Both the position numbers and the translations under genes were made by a program. A model generated the notes under the pieces. It was not told the origin of the DNA and did not search any database. It saw only the letters and a list, made by a program, of their open reading frames with translations. This document shows positions 1-10,073 of a DNA stretch of 44,369 nucleotides, piece by piece. Location of the stretch: the NCBI GenBank assembly GCA_022702015.1, contig JAKONI010000260.1, positions 1-44,369 on the forward strand, in the 5' to 3' direction. This DNA comes from Beijerinckiaceae bacterium (GTDB lineage: Bacteria; Pseudomonadota; Alphaproteobacteria; Rhizobiales; Beijerinckiaceae). Positions within the stretch are counted from its first letter, which is position 1. The number at the start of each line of letters is the position of its first letter.

Positions 1-2
1 CC

Positions 3-800
3 GTGGGTGACGCGGCTCCGGCCGCGCGCGGCACCGCCATGATGTTCCAGAGCTACGCCCTGTTCCCGCACCTCGACGCGCGCGACAACGTCGCCTTCAG
101 CCTCAAGATGCGTGGCGTGGGCAAGGCGGAGCGCCGGGCCAAGGCCATGGCGATGCTCGACCTCGTGCAGATGGGCCACCTCGCCGGGCGCCTGCCGGCC
201 CAGCTTTCGGGCGGCCAGCAGAAGCGGGTGGCGCTCGCCCGCGCCCTCGTCACCGGCCCGAAGGTGCTGCTGCTCGACGAGCCGCTCTCCGCCCTCGACC
301 CGTTCCTGCGGGTGCGGATGCGGGTCGAGCTGAAGCGGATCCAGACGGAACTCGGCCTCACCTTCATCCACGTCACCCACAGCCAGGAGGAGGCGATGGC
401 CCTCTCCGACCTCCTGGTGGTGATGTATGGCGGCCGCATCGAGCAGGCCGCCGACCCGCGCACGGTGTTCGAGCGCCCGGCCACCGCCTTCGTCGCCCGC
501 TTCATCGGCGGCCACAACGTCATCCGCTTGGCCGACGCCACCGAGATCGCCGTGCGCGCCGACCGGATGCGCCTCGGCCCGGAGGCGGGCGCCGGGGCGG
601 TTCCGGCCAGGGTCGTCTCCATCGAGTACCAGGGCACCAGCGTGCATGTGGGCTTCGAGGCGGACGGCCTCGGTGGCCCCACGCCCGCCGCCCTCACGGC
701 GGTGATCGCGGACGGCGCCTATGCCGGCCGGCCCCTCGCCCTGGGGCAGACCGTGCCCCTCGGGTGGGACGAGGCCGCCGCCCACCGCCTGAGCGCCTGA
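3..800 (+). CDS. ABC transporter ATP-binding protein, spermidine/putrescine (PotA) type, 5'-truncated by window edge
   Basis: Signature LSGGQQKRVALARAL, Walker B LLLDEPLSALD, H-loop VTHSQEEAM, C-terminal TOBE-like region; Walker A lies off the window. Confidence 0.9.
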   Translation: MGDAAPAARGTAMMFQSYALFPHLDARDNVAFSLKMRGVGKAERRAKAMAMLDLVQMGHLAGRLPAQLSGGQQKRVALARALVTGPKVLLLDEPLSALDPFLRVRMRVELKRIQTELGLTFIHVTHSQEEAMALSDLLVVMYGGRIEQAADPRTVFERPATAFVARFIGGHNVIRLADATEIAVRADRMRLGPEAGAGAVPARVVSIEYQGTSVHVGFEADGLGGPTPAALTAVIADGAYAGRPLALGQTVPLGWDEAAAHRLSA

Positions 801-833
801 ACTTTCGTGTCCCACGGGTCGAGGATCCCGCGC

Positions 834-2108
834 ATGACCACTCCGATCAAGCTCAGCCGCCGCACCTTGCTCCGGGGGGCGGGGGCCACCGGGTTGACCC
901 TCGGCGCGGGGCCGATCACCGGCTTTCCCCACGTCATCGCCGCCGAGCCCGTGACCCTGCGCTACCTCGGCACGGCGGTGAACCAGTCCGCCGACATCGC
1001 CCGCAAGGTGAAGGAGGATCTCGGCATCACCCTCGAGTACATTCCCGTGGTCACGGACGAGGTGACGAAGCGGGTGGTGACGCAGCCGAACTCCTTCGAC
1101 CTCCTCGACACCGAGTTCTTCAGCCTCAAGAAGCTCATCCCCTCGGGCAACATCCAGGGCATGGACGCCCGCCGGATCCAGCAGGCCGACAACATCACCC
1201 CGATCTTCACCAAGGGCGAGATCGACGGCAGGAAGATCGGCGACCAGGGCACGGCACCCAAGAAGGTGTTCTACCTGGAGGGGCAGAGCTCCAGGGCCTT
1301 CGCCCCCTCGCCGACCGAGTGGATCACCCTGATCCCCACCACCTACAACGCCGACACGCTGGGCATCCGCCCGGACCTGATCAAGCGCCCCGTCACGAGC
1401 TGGAGGGACCTCCTCAACGCCGAGTTCAAGGGCAAGGCCTCGATCCTCAACATTCCCTCCATCGGCATCATGGATGCCGCCATGGTGATCGAGGCGAGCG
1501 GGGACTACACCTACCCCGACAAGGGCAACATGACGAAGGCCGAGATCGACCGCACCATCAAGGTGCTGATCGAGGCCAAGCGCGCCGGGCAGTTCCGCGC
1601 CTTCTGGCAGGACTTCAACGAGTCCGTGAACCTGATGGCGTCCGGCGAGACGGTGATCCAGTCGATGTGGTCGCCCGCCGTCACGAAGGTGCGCTCGCAG
1701 GGCGTGGCCTGCACCTACCAGCCGCTGAAGGAGGGCTACCGCGCCTGGGCGAGCGGCTTCGGACTGCCGAAGCCGCTCGCCGGCCGCAAGCTCGATGCGG
1801 CCTACGACTTCATCAACTGGTTCCTCTCCGGCTGGGCCGGGGCCTACCTCAACCGCCAGGGCTACTACTCGGCGGTGCCCGGCACGGCCAAGGCCCACAT
1901 GGAGCCCGACGAGTGGGCCTACTGGATGGAGGGCAAGCCCGCCGGGAAGGACATCAAGGGCCCGGACGGGAGCGTGCTGGAGAAGGCCGGCGCGGTGCGC
2001 GACGGCGGCTCCTTCGAGGCCCGGATGGGGTCCGTCGCCTGCTGGAACGCGGTGATGGACGAGAACACCTACATGGTTCGCAAGTGGAACGAGTTCATCG
2101 CCGCGTGA
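834..2108 (+). CDS. Extracellular solute-binding protein of polyamine-type ABC transporter, Tat signal peptide
   Basis: N-terminus MTTPIKLSRRTLLRGAGATGLTLG is a twin-arginine signal; operon position between ATPase and permeases. Start taken at ATG 834. Confidence 0.88.
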   Translation: MTTPIKLSRRTLLRGAGATGLTLGAGPITGFPHVIAAEPVTLRYLGTAVNQSADIARKVKEDLGITLEYIPVVTDEVTKRVVTQPNSFDLLDTEFFSLKKLIPSGNIQGMDARRIQQADNITPIFTKGEIDGRKIGDQGTAPKKVFYLEGQSSRAFAPSPTEWITLIPTTYNADTLGIRPDLIKRPVTSWRDLLNAEFKGKASILNIPSIGIMDAAMVIEASGDYTYPDKGNMTKAEIDRTIKVLIEAKRAGQFRAFWQDFNESVNLMASGETVIQSMWSPAVTKVRSQGVACTYQPLKEGYRAWASGFGLPKPLAGRKLDAAYDFINWFLSGWAGAYLNRQGYYSAVPGTAKAHMEPDEWAYWMEGKPAGKDIKGPDGSVLEKAGAVRDGGSFEARMGSVACWNAVMDENTYMVRKWNEFIAA

Positions 2109-3049
2109 CCGACGCCGCCCTGCCGGCCCTCGCGGACGACCCGGCCGCGCCGGCCGCCGCGAGCCTCGCCGCCAAGACCCGGCGCCGCCGGGCCCTGGCC
2201 TATGTCCAGGCGGCGCCCATGGCGCTCGTCTTCGCGGCGTTCTTCCTCGTGCCGCTCCTGCTGACCCTCGTCGTCAGCTTCTGGGAGTATAACGAGTACG
2301 AGATCATCCCGTCCTTCACGGCGCAGAACTACCTCGACGTGTTCGACGGCTGCCTCAACGTCGCCGACCCCTGCACGACGGTCAGGACCTATCTCTCGAC
2401 CCTGAAGTTCTGCGCGCTGACCTGGGCCATCACCCTGCCGGTCGGCTTCACGGTGGCGTATTTCGTCGCCTTCCACGTCCGCTCCGCGACGGTGCAGATG
2501 GCGCTGTTCCTCGTCTGCACGATTCCCTTCTGGACCTCGAACGTGATCCGCATGATCTCGTGGATCCCGCTGCTCGGCCGCAACGGCCTCGTCAACGGCA
2601 GTCTGATCGGGCTCGGGCTGATCGACCGGCCGATCGAGGGGCTGCTCTATTCCGATTTCTCCGTGGTGCTCGCCTTCGTGCACCTCGACACGGTCTTCAT
2701 GATCGTGCCGATCTTCAACAGCATGGCGCGGATCGACCGCTCGCTGATCGAGGCGGCCCACGATGCCGGCGCCTCCGGCTGGCAGATCCTGTGGCACGTG
2801 GTGGTGCCCCTGACGAAGCCCGGCATCGCCATCGGGTCGATCTTCGTCATCACCCTGGTGATGGGCGATTTCGTCACCGTCGGCGTCATGGGCGGCCAGC
2901 AGATCGCCTCCGTGGGGAAGGTGATCCAGGTGCAGATGTCGGCGCTCCAGCTCCCCGCGGCGGCGGCGAACGCCGTGGTGCTGCTGGGCGCGGTCATGCT
3001 GATGATCGTCGCGATGACCCGGCTCATCGACCTGCGCAAGGAGCTGTAG
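2105..3049 (+). CDS. ABC transporter permease (PotB-like)
   Basis: Multiple TM segments and EAA loop (EAAHDAGASGWQILWHVVVPLTKPGI); GTG start overlaps the upstream stop. Confidence 0.88.
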   Translation: MTDAALPALADDPAAPAAASLAAKTRRRRALAYVQAAPMALVFAAFFLVPLLLTLVVSFWEYNEYEIIPSFTAQNYLDVFDGCLNVADPCTTVRTYLSTLKFCALTWAITLPVGFTVAYFVAFHVRSATVQMALFLVCTIPFWTSNVIRMISWIPLLGRNGLVNGSLIGLGLIDRPIEGLLYSDFSVVLAFVHLDTVFMIVPIFNSMARIDRSLIEAAHDAGASGWQILWHVVVPLTKPGIAIGSIFVITLVMGDFVTVGVMGGQQIASVGKVIQVQMSALQLPAAAANAVVLLGAVMLMIVAMTRLIDLRKEL

Positions 3050-3054
3050 GCCCG

Positions 3055-3945
3055 ATGCGCGACCGCCCCCGCTCCCCCGCCTTCCATGCGCTCGCCGCGT
3101 TCTTCGCCCTCTTCGTCGCCTTCCTTTACGGGCCGACGCTGACGATCCTCGTGCTCAGTTTCCAGGGACCGCAGGGGGGTCTGACCTTCCCGATGAACGG
3201 CGTCTCGACCCACTGGTTCGGCAAGCTCTGGGCGGGGGTCGGCATCGTCGACATCTGGGGCGCCCTGTGGCGGTCCCTGCGCCTCGGCCTCGTGGTGATG
3301 GGGCTGACCGTCGGCATCGCCTTCTTCGCCGGCCTCGCCTTCCGCAAGCGCTTCGCCGGAGAGGGGGCCCTGTTCACCGTGGCGGTGGCGAGCCTGATCG
3401 TGCCCTCCATCGTCGTATCGCTGGGCATCGGGCTGGAATTCCGCCTCCTCGACGATGCGGTGAACGGCCTCGCCGCCGCGACGGGGTGGGGCTGGATGCA
3501 GGATCACGGCACCCTGATGGGGCTCTACACCTCGGCGCTCGGCGCCCACCTGACCTGGACCCTGCCCTTCGGCCTCCTCATCATGTTCGCGGTCTTCAAC
3601 CGGTTCGATCCGGCCTACGAGGAGGCGGGGCGGGACCTTGGGGCGACGGGGCCGCAGATCCTGCGGCACGTGGTGGTGCCGATCCTCGGACCCTCGCTGG
3701 TCGGCGTCGCCCTCTTCGGCTTCACCCTGTCCTTCGACGAGCTTGCCCGCACCAGCCAAGCCATTGGCGGCCGCAACACCCTGCCGCTGGAATTGCAGGG
3801 CCTGACGACGACGGTGACGACGCCGGAGATCTACGCGCTCGGCACCCTCACCACGGCGATGTCCCTGGCCGTGATCGCCACCGCCCTGGCCGCGAGCCTG
3901 TTTCTCCAGCGGCGGAAGATGAAGCGTGGGTTGCGCCCCGGGTGA
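3055..3945 (+). CDS. ABC transporter permease (PotC-like)
   Basis: TM segments and EAA loop (EEAGRDLGATGPQILRHVVVPILGPSLVG); ATG at 3055 just after the previous stop. Confidence 0.88.
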   Translation: MRDRPRSPAFHALAAFFALFVAFLYGPTLTILVLSFQGPQGGLTFPMNGVSTHWFGKLWAGVGIVDIWGALWRSLRLGLVVMGLTVGIAFFAGLAFRKRFAGEGALFTVAVASLIVPSIVVSLGIGLEFRLLDDAVNGLAAATGWGWMQDHGTLMGLYTSALGAHLTWTLPFGLLIMFAVFNRFDPAYEEAGRDLGATGPQILRHVVVPILGPSLVGVALFGFTLSFDELARTSQAIGGRNTLPLELQGLTTTVTTPEIYALGTLTTAMSLAVIATALAASLFLQRRKMKRGLRPG

Positions 3946-3994
3946 GGCTCCCGAAGCCATTCCCCCTTGCCGCCCGTGAAAGAGGGAAAGACCG

Positions 3995-4729
3995 GTGCGC
4001 ATCCTCCTGCTCAATCCGAACACCACGGCCTCGGTCACGGACCTCGTGGCGGATCGGGTCGCGGCGGTCGTCGGCGACGCGGCGACGTTCGTGCCGGTGA
4101 CGGCCCGGTTCGGCGCCGCCTACATCGCGAGCCGCGCGGCCATGGCGATCGCCGGGCACGCGGCCCTCGATGCCTTCGCCGCGCATGGGGAGGGCTGCGA
4201 TGCGGTCCTGCTCGCCTGCTTCGGCGATCCCGGGCTGCTGGCGCTGCGCGAGGTATCCCCCGTGCCCGTCGTGGGGATGCTCGAAGCCTCCTGCCTCGAG
4301 GCGCGGAGGACGGTGGGGCGATACGCCATCGTGACGGGGGGCGCCCTCTGGAAGCCGATGCTCGCAGAGGCCGTCGTCGGTCTCGGGCTCGGCGCCGGCC
4401 TCGCCGGAATCAGGACGGTGGAGCGCACGGGCGGTGAGATCGCTGCGGACCCGGAGGGATCCTTGGCTGCCCTCGCGGCGGCCTGCCGGGACTGCGCGGA
4501 CGAGGACGGGGCCGAGGCCGTCATCCTCGGCGGCGCGGCCTTGGCCGGTCTCGCGGCCCGGGTGCAGCCGCATGTCCCGGTGCCCGTCCTATGCTCGGTG
4601 GAGGCCGGGATCCGCGCGTCCCTCGTGGCGGCGGGCGCGCCCTCCCCGCGCCCGGTCCCCACGCCGATGGAGACCGTCCACCTCAGCCCACCCCTCGAAC
4701 GCCTCCTCGGCCGCCGACCGCCGCGCTGA
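3995..4729 (+). CDS. Asp/Glu/hydantoin racemase family protein
   Basis: MRILLLNPNTTASVTDLVADR, catalytic-type Cys contexts (LLACFGDPGL; VLCSVEAG), VILGGAALAGL. GTG start. Confidence 0.85.
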   Translation: MRILLLNPNTTASVTDLVADRVAAVVGDAATFVPVTARFGAAYIASRAAMAIAGHAALDAFAAHGEGCDAVLLACFGDPGLLALREVSPVPVVGMLEASCLEARRTVGRYAIVTGGALWKPMLAEAVVGLGLGAGLAGIRTVERTGGEIAADPEGSLAALAAACRDCADEDGAEAVILGGAALAGLAARVQPHVPVPVLCSVEAGIRASLVAAGAPSPRPVPTPMETVHLSPPLERLLGRRPPR

Positions 4730-4848
4730 GCGGGCGAGGAGCGAGGCCGTCGGCGGCGCCGGACCCGGTGGGCACGATCCACATTCAGATCGCTTGAATT
4801 TAATCAAATCCGTGAGCATTGCTCCCGGGCAACAAATAACTTATTCAG

Positions 4849-5991
4849 ATGTACTACCGAAATCGGATTGGACGCAAAGACCCGAGCGTTATAATGACGA
4901 AAGGTAAGCTGTCGCACGTCGGCTCCATCCTGGCAGCTTCACGCGGTGTAGCGATCTTCATTGCCGTCCTATGGCATGTGGACATCCTATTGTTTCGCTA
5001 TTATCCGAACTACGTCATTCATGAATCGACCTTCAAGTTCCTCTGGCCGTTGCCTCTTCCACTATTCTTTTTCCTCACCGGCGTCTCATTCTCGCAGATC
5101 ATCCAGAACAATCGCGTCGGGCTGGTCGCGAACGCGGTTGGAACATACTCATATCTCTATGTGATCTGGCTGCTCGTCTATCATCTATTCTTCCTGGCGA
5201 TCGGCCACGAAGATTTTGAGTTAGGCCCTGTTGCGATCGTCAAGAGGATGCTTCTGCCGGCGCCCGAACTCTGGTTCGTCGCATGGCTTGCCTGCTGCTT
5301 GGCGCTCTGTACGGCGACGCGACGACTGCCCCGGGAAATCCAGATCGGCATGGCCCTGGGCATTGTCGTCCTCATCCCCAGCATAGGCTATAAGATATCG
5401 AATTTCGCGCTCTACAATGTGCTGTTCGTCTATCTTGGGGTCTTTCAGCGCGAGACTTTCCTTGCGTTCATCACGGTTCGTCCCGGCGTGACCTTCGCTG
5501 TCTGCGCACCGCTCTATGCCATCATCGCCGGCGTCATGATCCCGTCCGAGCCGTTCGCCCACCCGATGCTGGCGATCCTCCAGAGTACCCTGGGCATCTC
5601 CGCCGTGGTCGCCGGCCTCCGGCTCATCCACCAAACCAGGATCGTCGAAATGCTGGCGTGGCTGGGACGCAAGTCGTTCCAGATCTATATCTCGACCCCG
5701 ATTTGGCTGAACTTGGACATCATGGTGCTGTCCCGGCTCTATCCCGCCGGGTCTCATCCGTCCGAGCACTTCGTGCAGGCGGCAACCCTGCCGCTCTGCA
5801 TCGGCGTGTTCGGGCAGTCGATCCTGACGATCCACCTCATCGGCCGCCGGAGCTGGCTCCTCAGCCCGCCGGCCTCGATCCTTCGCCCGATCGAGGACGC
5901 CGTGGCCCGACTCCTCGCTCGGATCACGATCCCCTCCCTCGACGGCGCCCGAATGATCGGCCGCTTCTCGCGCCAACGCCCGGATGCGTGA
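4849..5991 (+). CDS. Acyltransferase family 3 / OpgC-like membrane protein
   Basis: Many TM helices, SRGVAIFIAVLWHVDILLFRYYP near the N-terminus, FFLTGVSFSQ, LAWLGRKSFQIYISTPIWL. Alternative start at 4894. First half clearly AT-richer than neighbours. Confidence 0.8.
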   Translation: MYYRNRIGRKDPSVIMTKGKLSHVGSILAASRGVAIFIAVLWHVDILLFRYYPNYVIHESTFKFLWPLPLPLFFFLTGVSFSQIIQNNRVGLVANAVGTYSYLYVIWLLVYHLFFLAIGHEDFELGPVAIVKRMLLPAPELWFVAWLACCLALCTATRRLPREIQIGMALGIVVLIPSIGYKISNFALYNVLFVYLGVFQRETFLAFITVRPGVTFAVCAPLYAIIAGVMIPSEPFAHPMLAILQSTLGISAVVAGLRLIHQTRIVEMLAWLGRKSFQIYISTPIWLNLDIMVLSRLYPAGSHPSEHFVQAATLPLCIGVFGQSILTIHLIGRRSWLLSPPASILRPIEDAVARLLARITIPSLDGARMIGRFSRQRPDA

Positions 5992-6180
5992 CCGGGAGAC
6001 CCGCGCCGAACCCTGAAGCCTCCGGCTCTCGTCGCCGGCTCCGACCGTGGCGGTCACGTTGCCGGTGGACGCCAGGACATCGGATGGCGGGCCACCGTGC
6101 CTGCGTCTATCGGGGAGTGCCGGCGGCACCTTCACTGGTCCTCGGAGGCGCTCACCGCCTTCATGCGCATGAGCGTTCAA

Positions 6181-6230
6181 GCGTTTTCTTACGCCGAACC
6201 GGCATCCATTTCAGCGGAAGATGCACTAGT
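6181..6230 (+). repeat. Dispersed palindromic intergenic repeat, copy A (degenerate)
   Basis: gcgttttcttacgccgaaccggcatccatttcagcggaagatgc aligns with copies near 11930 and 22500; inverted arms gcgttttc / gaagatgc with ccgaaccgg core. Confidence 0.7.
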
Positions 6231-6439
6231 GCAGTGACGCACTCACTCCGTTCATGCGCCTCTGCCCTAGCCTTTTGCTTTTGCATCAATTTTTCCAGAC
6301 TCGGCTGACGCCTCCGTCTGGATCGATGCACTAGTGCAGTAACGCACTCACTCCGTTCATGCGCCTCTGCCCTAGCCCTTCGCTTTTGCATCAATTTTTC
6401 CAGACTCGGCTGACGCCTCCGTCTGGATCGATGCATTAG
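6220..6439. repeat. Tandem repeat, 105-bp unit, about 2.1 copies
   Basis: 6220-6324 and 6325-6429 nearly identical (gatgcactagtgcagt[g/a]acgcactcactccg...cctccgtctggatc); a third copy begins gatgcattag at 6430-6439. Confidence 0.95.
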
Positions 6440-6501
6440 GGGCCAGCCGGTGGATGCGCGGGCCGGGGGCGAGCAGGCGGCCGGAGCGGCGCCCCCGCCG
6501 A

Positions 6502-7437
6502 TCAGCCGACGGCGACGCGCTGAGACGGGAGGCGCTCCGAGAGGCGGCGCAACAGGTAATCGACCTCCGCCCGCGCCTTGGCACCGAGGACGCCGCCCGG
6601 CTTGCGCTGGGCGTCCGAGGCGAGGATCCCGCGCCGCATCAGCACGTACTTGCGCACGGCCAGGCCCACGCCCTGTTGCTGCTCGTAGCGGAGCAACGGC
6701 AGGTGCGCGTCGAACACGTCGTGCGCCGCGTCCCGCTCCCCGGCCGCCTGGAGGCGCACGACCTCCACCAGCATCTCCGGGAAGGCGTAACCCGTCATCG
6801 CGCCGTCCGCACCGCGCTCCATCTCGAAGTCGAGGAACAGCCCGCCGTTGCCCGTGAGGATCGACAGCGGGCGGAGGCTGCCCTCGGCCTGGAACGCCCG
6901 CAGCGCGGAGATCTTCTCCAGCCCCGGCCAGTCCTCATGCTTGAGCATCACGCAGGAGGGATGCTCCTGCACGATGGCGCGGATCACGGACGGGGTCATC
7001 TGCACGGAGAGCGTGAGGGGATAGTCCTGGATGACGAAGGGCACGTCCGCGCCGACCGCCTCCACCGCGCCCCGGTAATAGGCCAGGATCTGCTCGTCCG
7101 TGCGCAGCGACGGCACCGGCGCGATCATCACGCCCGCCGCGCCCTTGTCCATCACGCCCCGCGCGAGCGAGCGCATGGCGGCGAAGCCCGGGGCGGAGAC
7201 GCCGACGATGACCGGCTTGCCCATCCCCGCGATGAAGCGCCCGGCGATGGCCAGCGACTCCTCCGGTTCGAGCTTGGGGGCCTCGCCCATGATGCCGAGC
7301 ACCGTCGCACCGTCCGCGCCGGCCTCGCGATAGGCGGCGACCAGACGGTCGATCGAGCCGTCGTCCACGCGCCCGTCCGGGTGGAACGGGGTCGGTGCGA
7401 TCGGGAAGACGCCCTTGGCGTCGGCGGTCAGGCGCAT
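6502..7437 (-). CDS. Dihydrodipicolinate synthase (DHDPS)/N-acetylneuraminate lyase family protein
   Basis: GVFPIAPTPFHPDGRVD, GIMGEAPKLEPEE, putative Schiff-base Lys in CVMLKHEDWPG, GADGAMTGYAFPE. Confidence 0.88.
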   Translation of the reverse strand: MRLTADAKGVFPIAPTPFHPDGRVDDGSIDRLVAAYREAGADGATVLGIMGEAPKLEPEESLAIAGRFIAGMGKPVIVGVSAPGFAAMRSLARGVMDKGAAGVMIAPVPSLRTDEQILAYYRGAVEAVGADVPFVIQDYPLTLSVQMTPSVIRAIVQEHPSCVMLKHEDWPGLEKISALRAFQAEGSLRPLSILTGNGGLFLDFEMERGADGAMTGYAFPEMLVEVVRLQAAGERDAAHDVFDAHLPLLRYEQQQGVGLAVRKYVLMRRGILASDAQRKPGGVLGAKARAEVDYLLRRLSERLPSQRVAVG

Positions 7438-7881
7438 GGGACGGGTTCCTGGATGCCGGTGCTCGTGTCGCCGCCGAAGCGGATCATGGAGCCGTCCAGG
7501 ATAAATCGCCCGTTCGCAAGGACCGCGACCCTTTCGGCGTCGCGCTCTTCCCCAATTCCGTTCCGTTGGTCCGCACGGGGGCCGTCAGATCGCATTCGAG
7601 GTGGAGGATCGGCGCGCCGGAGGGGTCCCGAAGGGAGGCGCTGTCGTCGATCCCCGCGAGCACCGGCGCCCCTTCTCCCACCGCGCCGGGAAGGACATGG
7701 CGATGAGGACGATCTGGTCGGGCAACCCAGCAGCAGGGCGCGGGACAGGATCGCGGATCGCACGCGCAACGCCGTCCGCATGGCGGGACCTCGATGGTGG
7801 GCCGGCGCCGGATGCGTCGGCGGCGCCCCCACTCAGCAAAGCGCCGGCCAAACCGTGGGCGGGAGGTCCGGTCCACGTCAC
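7428..7881 (-). pseudogene. Possible decayed coding sequence with frameshifts, family unknown
   Basis: Protein-like stretches move between minus frames: LPDQIVLIAMSFPAR, then GEGAPVLAGIDDSASLRDPSGAPILHLECDLTAPVRTNGTELG, then ERVAVLANGRFILDGSMIRFGGDTSTG. No single intact ORF. Confidence 0.3.
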
Positions 7882-7936
7882 GCTGACGGCCGGGGGATCT
7901 CGCGATCGCCCGGCCGCCCACGGGGAGGGACGCCGC

Positions 7937-9604
7937 TCAGGCGGCGCGCACGGTGGCGAGGAAGCGGGCGACCTCGGCGCCGAGATACTCGGATTGCCGT
8001 GACAGTTCGGAGGAGGCCGAGAGCACCTGCCCGGCCGCCGCCCCCGTTTCCTCCGAGGCCTGCGCCACGCCGGCGATGTTGCCCGTGACCTCGTTCGTGC
8101 CCGCCGAGGCCTGCGCCACGTTGCGCACGATCTCCTGCGTGGCCGCGCCCTGCTCCTCCACCGCCGCCGCGATCGAGGTGGCCACGCCGCTGATCTCCCG
8201 GATCCGGGCCGTGATGCCCGCGATCGACGTGACCGCCGAGCCGGTCGAGGCCTGGATCTGCGCGATCTGCCCCGAGATCTCGCCGGTGGCCCGGGCGGTC
8301 TGCTCGGCGAGCGCCTTCACCTCGCTCGCGACCACGGCGAACCCCTTGCCCGCCGCCCCGGCGCGGGCCGCCTCGATGGTGGCGTTGAGGGCCAGGAGGT
8401 TGGTCTGGCCCGCGATGGTGGAGATCAGGCCGACGACGTCACCGATGCGGGACACCGCCGCACTGAGTTCCTGCACCCGAAGGCCGGTCTGGTCGGCCTC
8501 GTCCACCGCGAGGTGCGCAAGGCTCGCGGACCCATGCACCTGCCGGCCGATCTCCTGAACCGACGAGCCCAACTCCTCGGCGGCGGCCGCGACGGTGCCG
8601 ACGTTGGAGGCCGCCTCCTCCGCCGCCGCCGCCACGGTGGTGGATCGCGCGGCGGTGTCCTGGGCGGTGGCGGTCATCTGCTGGGCGGTGGCCTGGAGTT
8701 CCGTGGCCGAGGACGAGACCATGCCGACGATGCCCACGACGGCGCCCTCGAATCCGTCGGCGAGCTCGATCATGGTGCGCTTCCGCTCGATGATGGCGGC
8801 CTCGTCGGCGCGGCGCTTGACCTCGGCCTCCTCGGCGGCCTTGCGGGCGACCATGACCTTGATGCCCTCCACCGCCTTGCCGACGGCGCCGATCTCGTCG
8901 CCCCGGGCCGCCTCCCGGATCTCGGCCCCGATCTCGCCGCGGGCCATCCGCTGAAGCACGCCCACGAGGCTGCCGAGCGGACGGACGATCTTGGCGACGA
9001 CCGTGTAGACGCCGTAGGCGATGCTGAGGGTGGCGAGGACGAGCGCGGCCAGCAGCGCGAGGCGCGACCAGTTGGCGGTCGCCTCGGAGCGCTGGTACTC
9101 CGCTTCGGCTTCCCGGACCTGCAGGGCGCTCAGCTTGCTCAGCGTCGTGTTGGTGGCCTGCATACCCTTGAGCAGATCCGCATGCGTGGAGTCGAAGTTC
9201 GAGCCGGCGCCGGCCGCGGCGCGCCGGAGGATCTCGGCGATGATCGCGTCGTTCCGGTCGATCTGTCCCTGGAGATCCTTGGCGAGGACGGTCTCGTCCG
9301 GTGTCAGGGTGGTCGCCAGATAGTCCGACCATTCCGTGCGGAGCTTCGACAGATCGCGCTCGATCTTCTCCTTGGCCTGAGCCGGCTCGATCTGCTTGCC
9401 GCGCAGCATGCGCGAGGCATCGATCAGGTCGTCGTAGGCATCCCGGATGACGATGAATTGCCTGAGGCAGACGACACGGTCGTCGAAGACGGTCTTGAGA
9501 CTCTGATGGCTCCAGTGAAGGGCGAAATTTCCCAGCGCCGCCGTCGCGAGCAGGACGAGGCCGAGGCCACCGAGCAACGAGATGAGACGTGACTTGATTG
9601 TCAT
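7937..9604 (-). CDS. Methyl-accepting chemotaxis protein (TM, HAMP, MCP signal domain)
   Basis: N-terminal TM, second [28 protein letters not shown], conserved tip [49 protein letters not shown]. Confidence 0.95.
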   Translation of the reverse strand: MTIKSRLISLLGGLGLVLLATAALGNFALHWSHQSLKTVFDDRVVCLRQFIVIRDAYDDLIDASRMLRGKQIEPAQAKEKIERDLSKLRTEWSDYLATTLTPDETVLAKDLQGQIDRNDAIIAEILRRAAAGAGSNFDSTHADLLKGMQATNTTLSKLSALQVREAEAEYQRSEATANWSRLALLAALVLATLSIAYGVYTVVAKIVRPLGSLVGVLQRMARGEIGAEIREAARGDEIGAVGKAVEGIKVMVARKAAEEAEVKRRADEAAIIERKRTMIELADGFEGAVVGIVGMVSSSATELQATAQQMTATAQDTAARSTTVAAAAEEAASNVGTVAAAAEELGSSVQEIGRQVHGSASLAHLAVDEADQTGLRVQELSAAVSRIGDVVGLISTIAGQTNLLALNATIEAARAGAAGKGFAVVASEVKALAEQTARATGEISGQIAQIQASTGSAVTSIAGITARIREISGVATSIAAAVEEQGAATQEIVRNVAQASAGTNEVTGNIAGVAQASEETGAAAGQVLSASSELSRQSEYLGAEVARFLATVRAA

Positions 9605-10073
9605 TGTCGTGAGGCGAACCATGAGGCTCCCGAACCGGGGTCGGAGAGAGGCGAACCCGGGAACGGCCGTGAGCAGGTTGAGCGTGGTATAAGGAAAAGC
9701 ATTAAGATAAGTTTTAGTGATTACTCAACGAACAACCGATGATGAGCGGATCGCGAACGTGTGATGGGCAGTGCAACGTTGCTTATACAACCATGAAGCG
9801 ATGAAAGTACTCCGTGACGCCCGCGATCGAGGCCTTGATCGCGCGGTCTTCCATCATGGGTTGCGGTCGCGCTGCGAAGGCCGTTGATCGGGCACGGGTG
9901 CGCGTCATCTCGCCGCCGGCACGGCCCGCCCTCGGGGTGACGGCCGAGGACTGAAAAGAGCGACGCCCCTTTCCCAAGCCCGTGGGCCCTGGAAGCGGAC
10001 GCACAGCACTGCCCGTGCGCCGACAGCAACGCTTTTGTCAGACTCTAGCGATAGTAGTCTTGACTAAAGAAAA

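Noticed and set aside
764-3049. 761-aa plus-strand ORF start region
   Set aside because: Only the part from 2105 is the real permease; the upstream part is an off-frame read of the SBP gene.
6161-6436. Minus-strand ORF with 35-aa duplicate as a real repeat protein
   Set aside because: It is explained by a 105-bp intergenic tandem repeat whose length is a multiple of 3; part is a translation of the palindromic element.
6220-6439. CRISPR array
   Set aside because: Only two contiguous 105-bp units without unique spacers; no cas genes.
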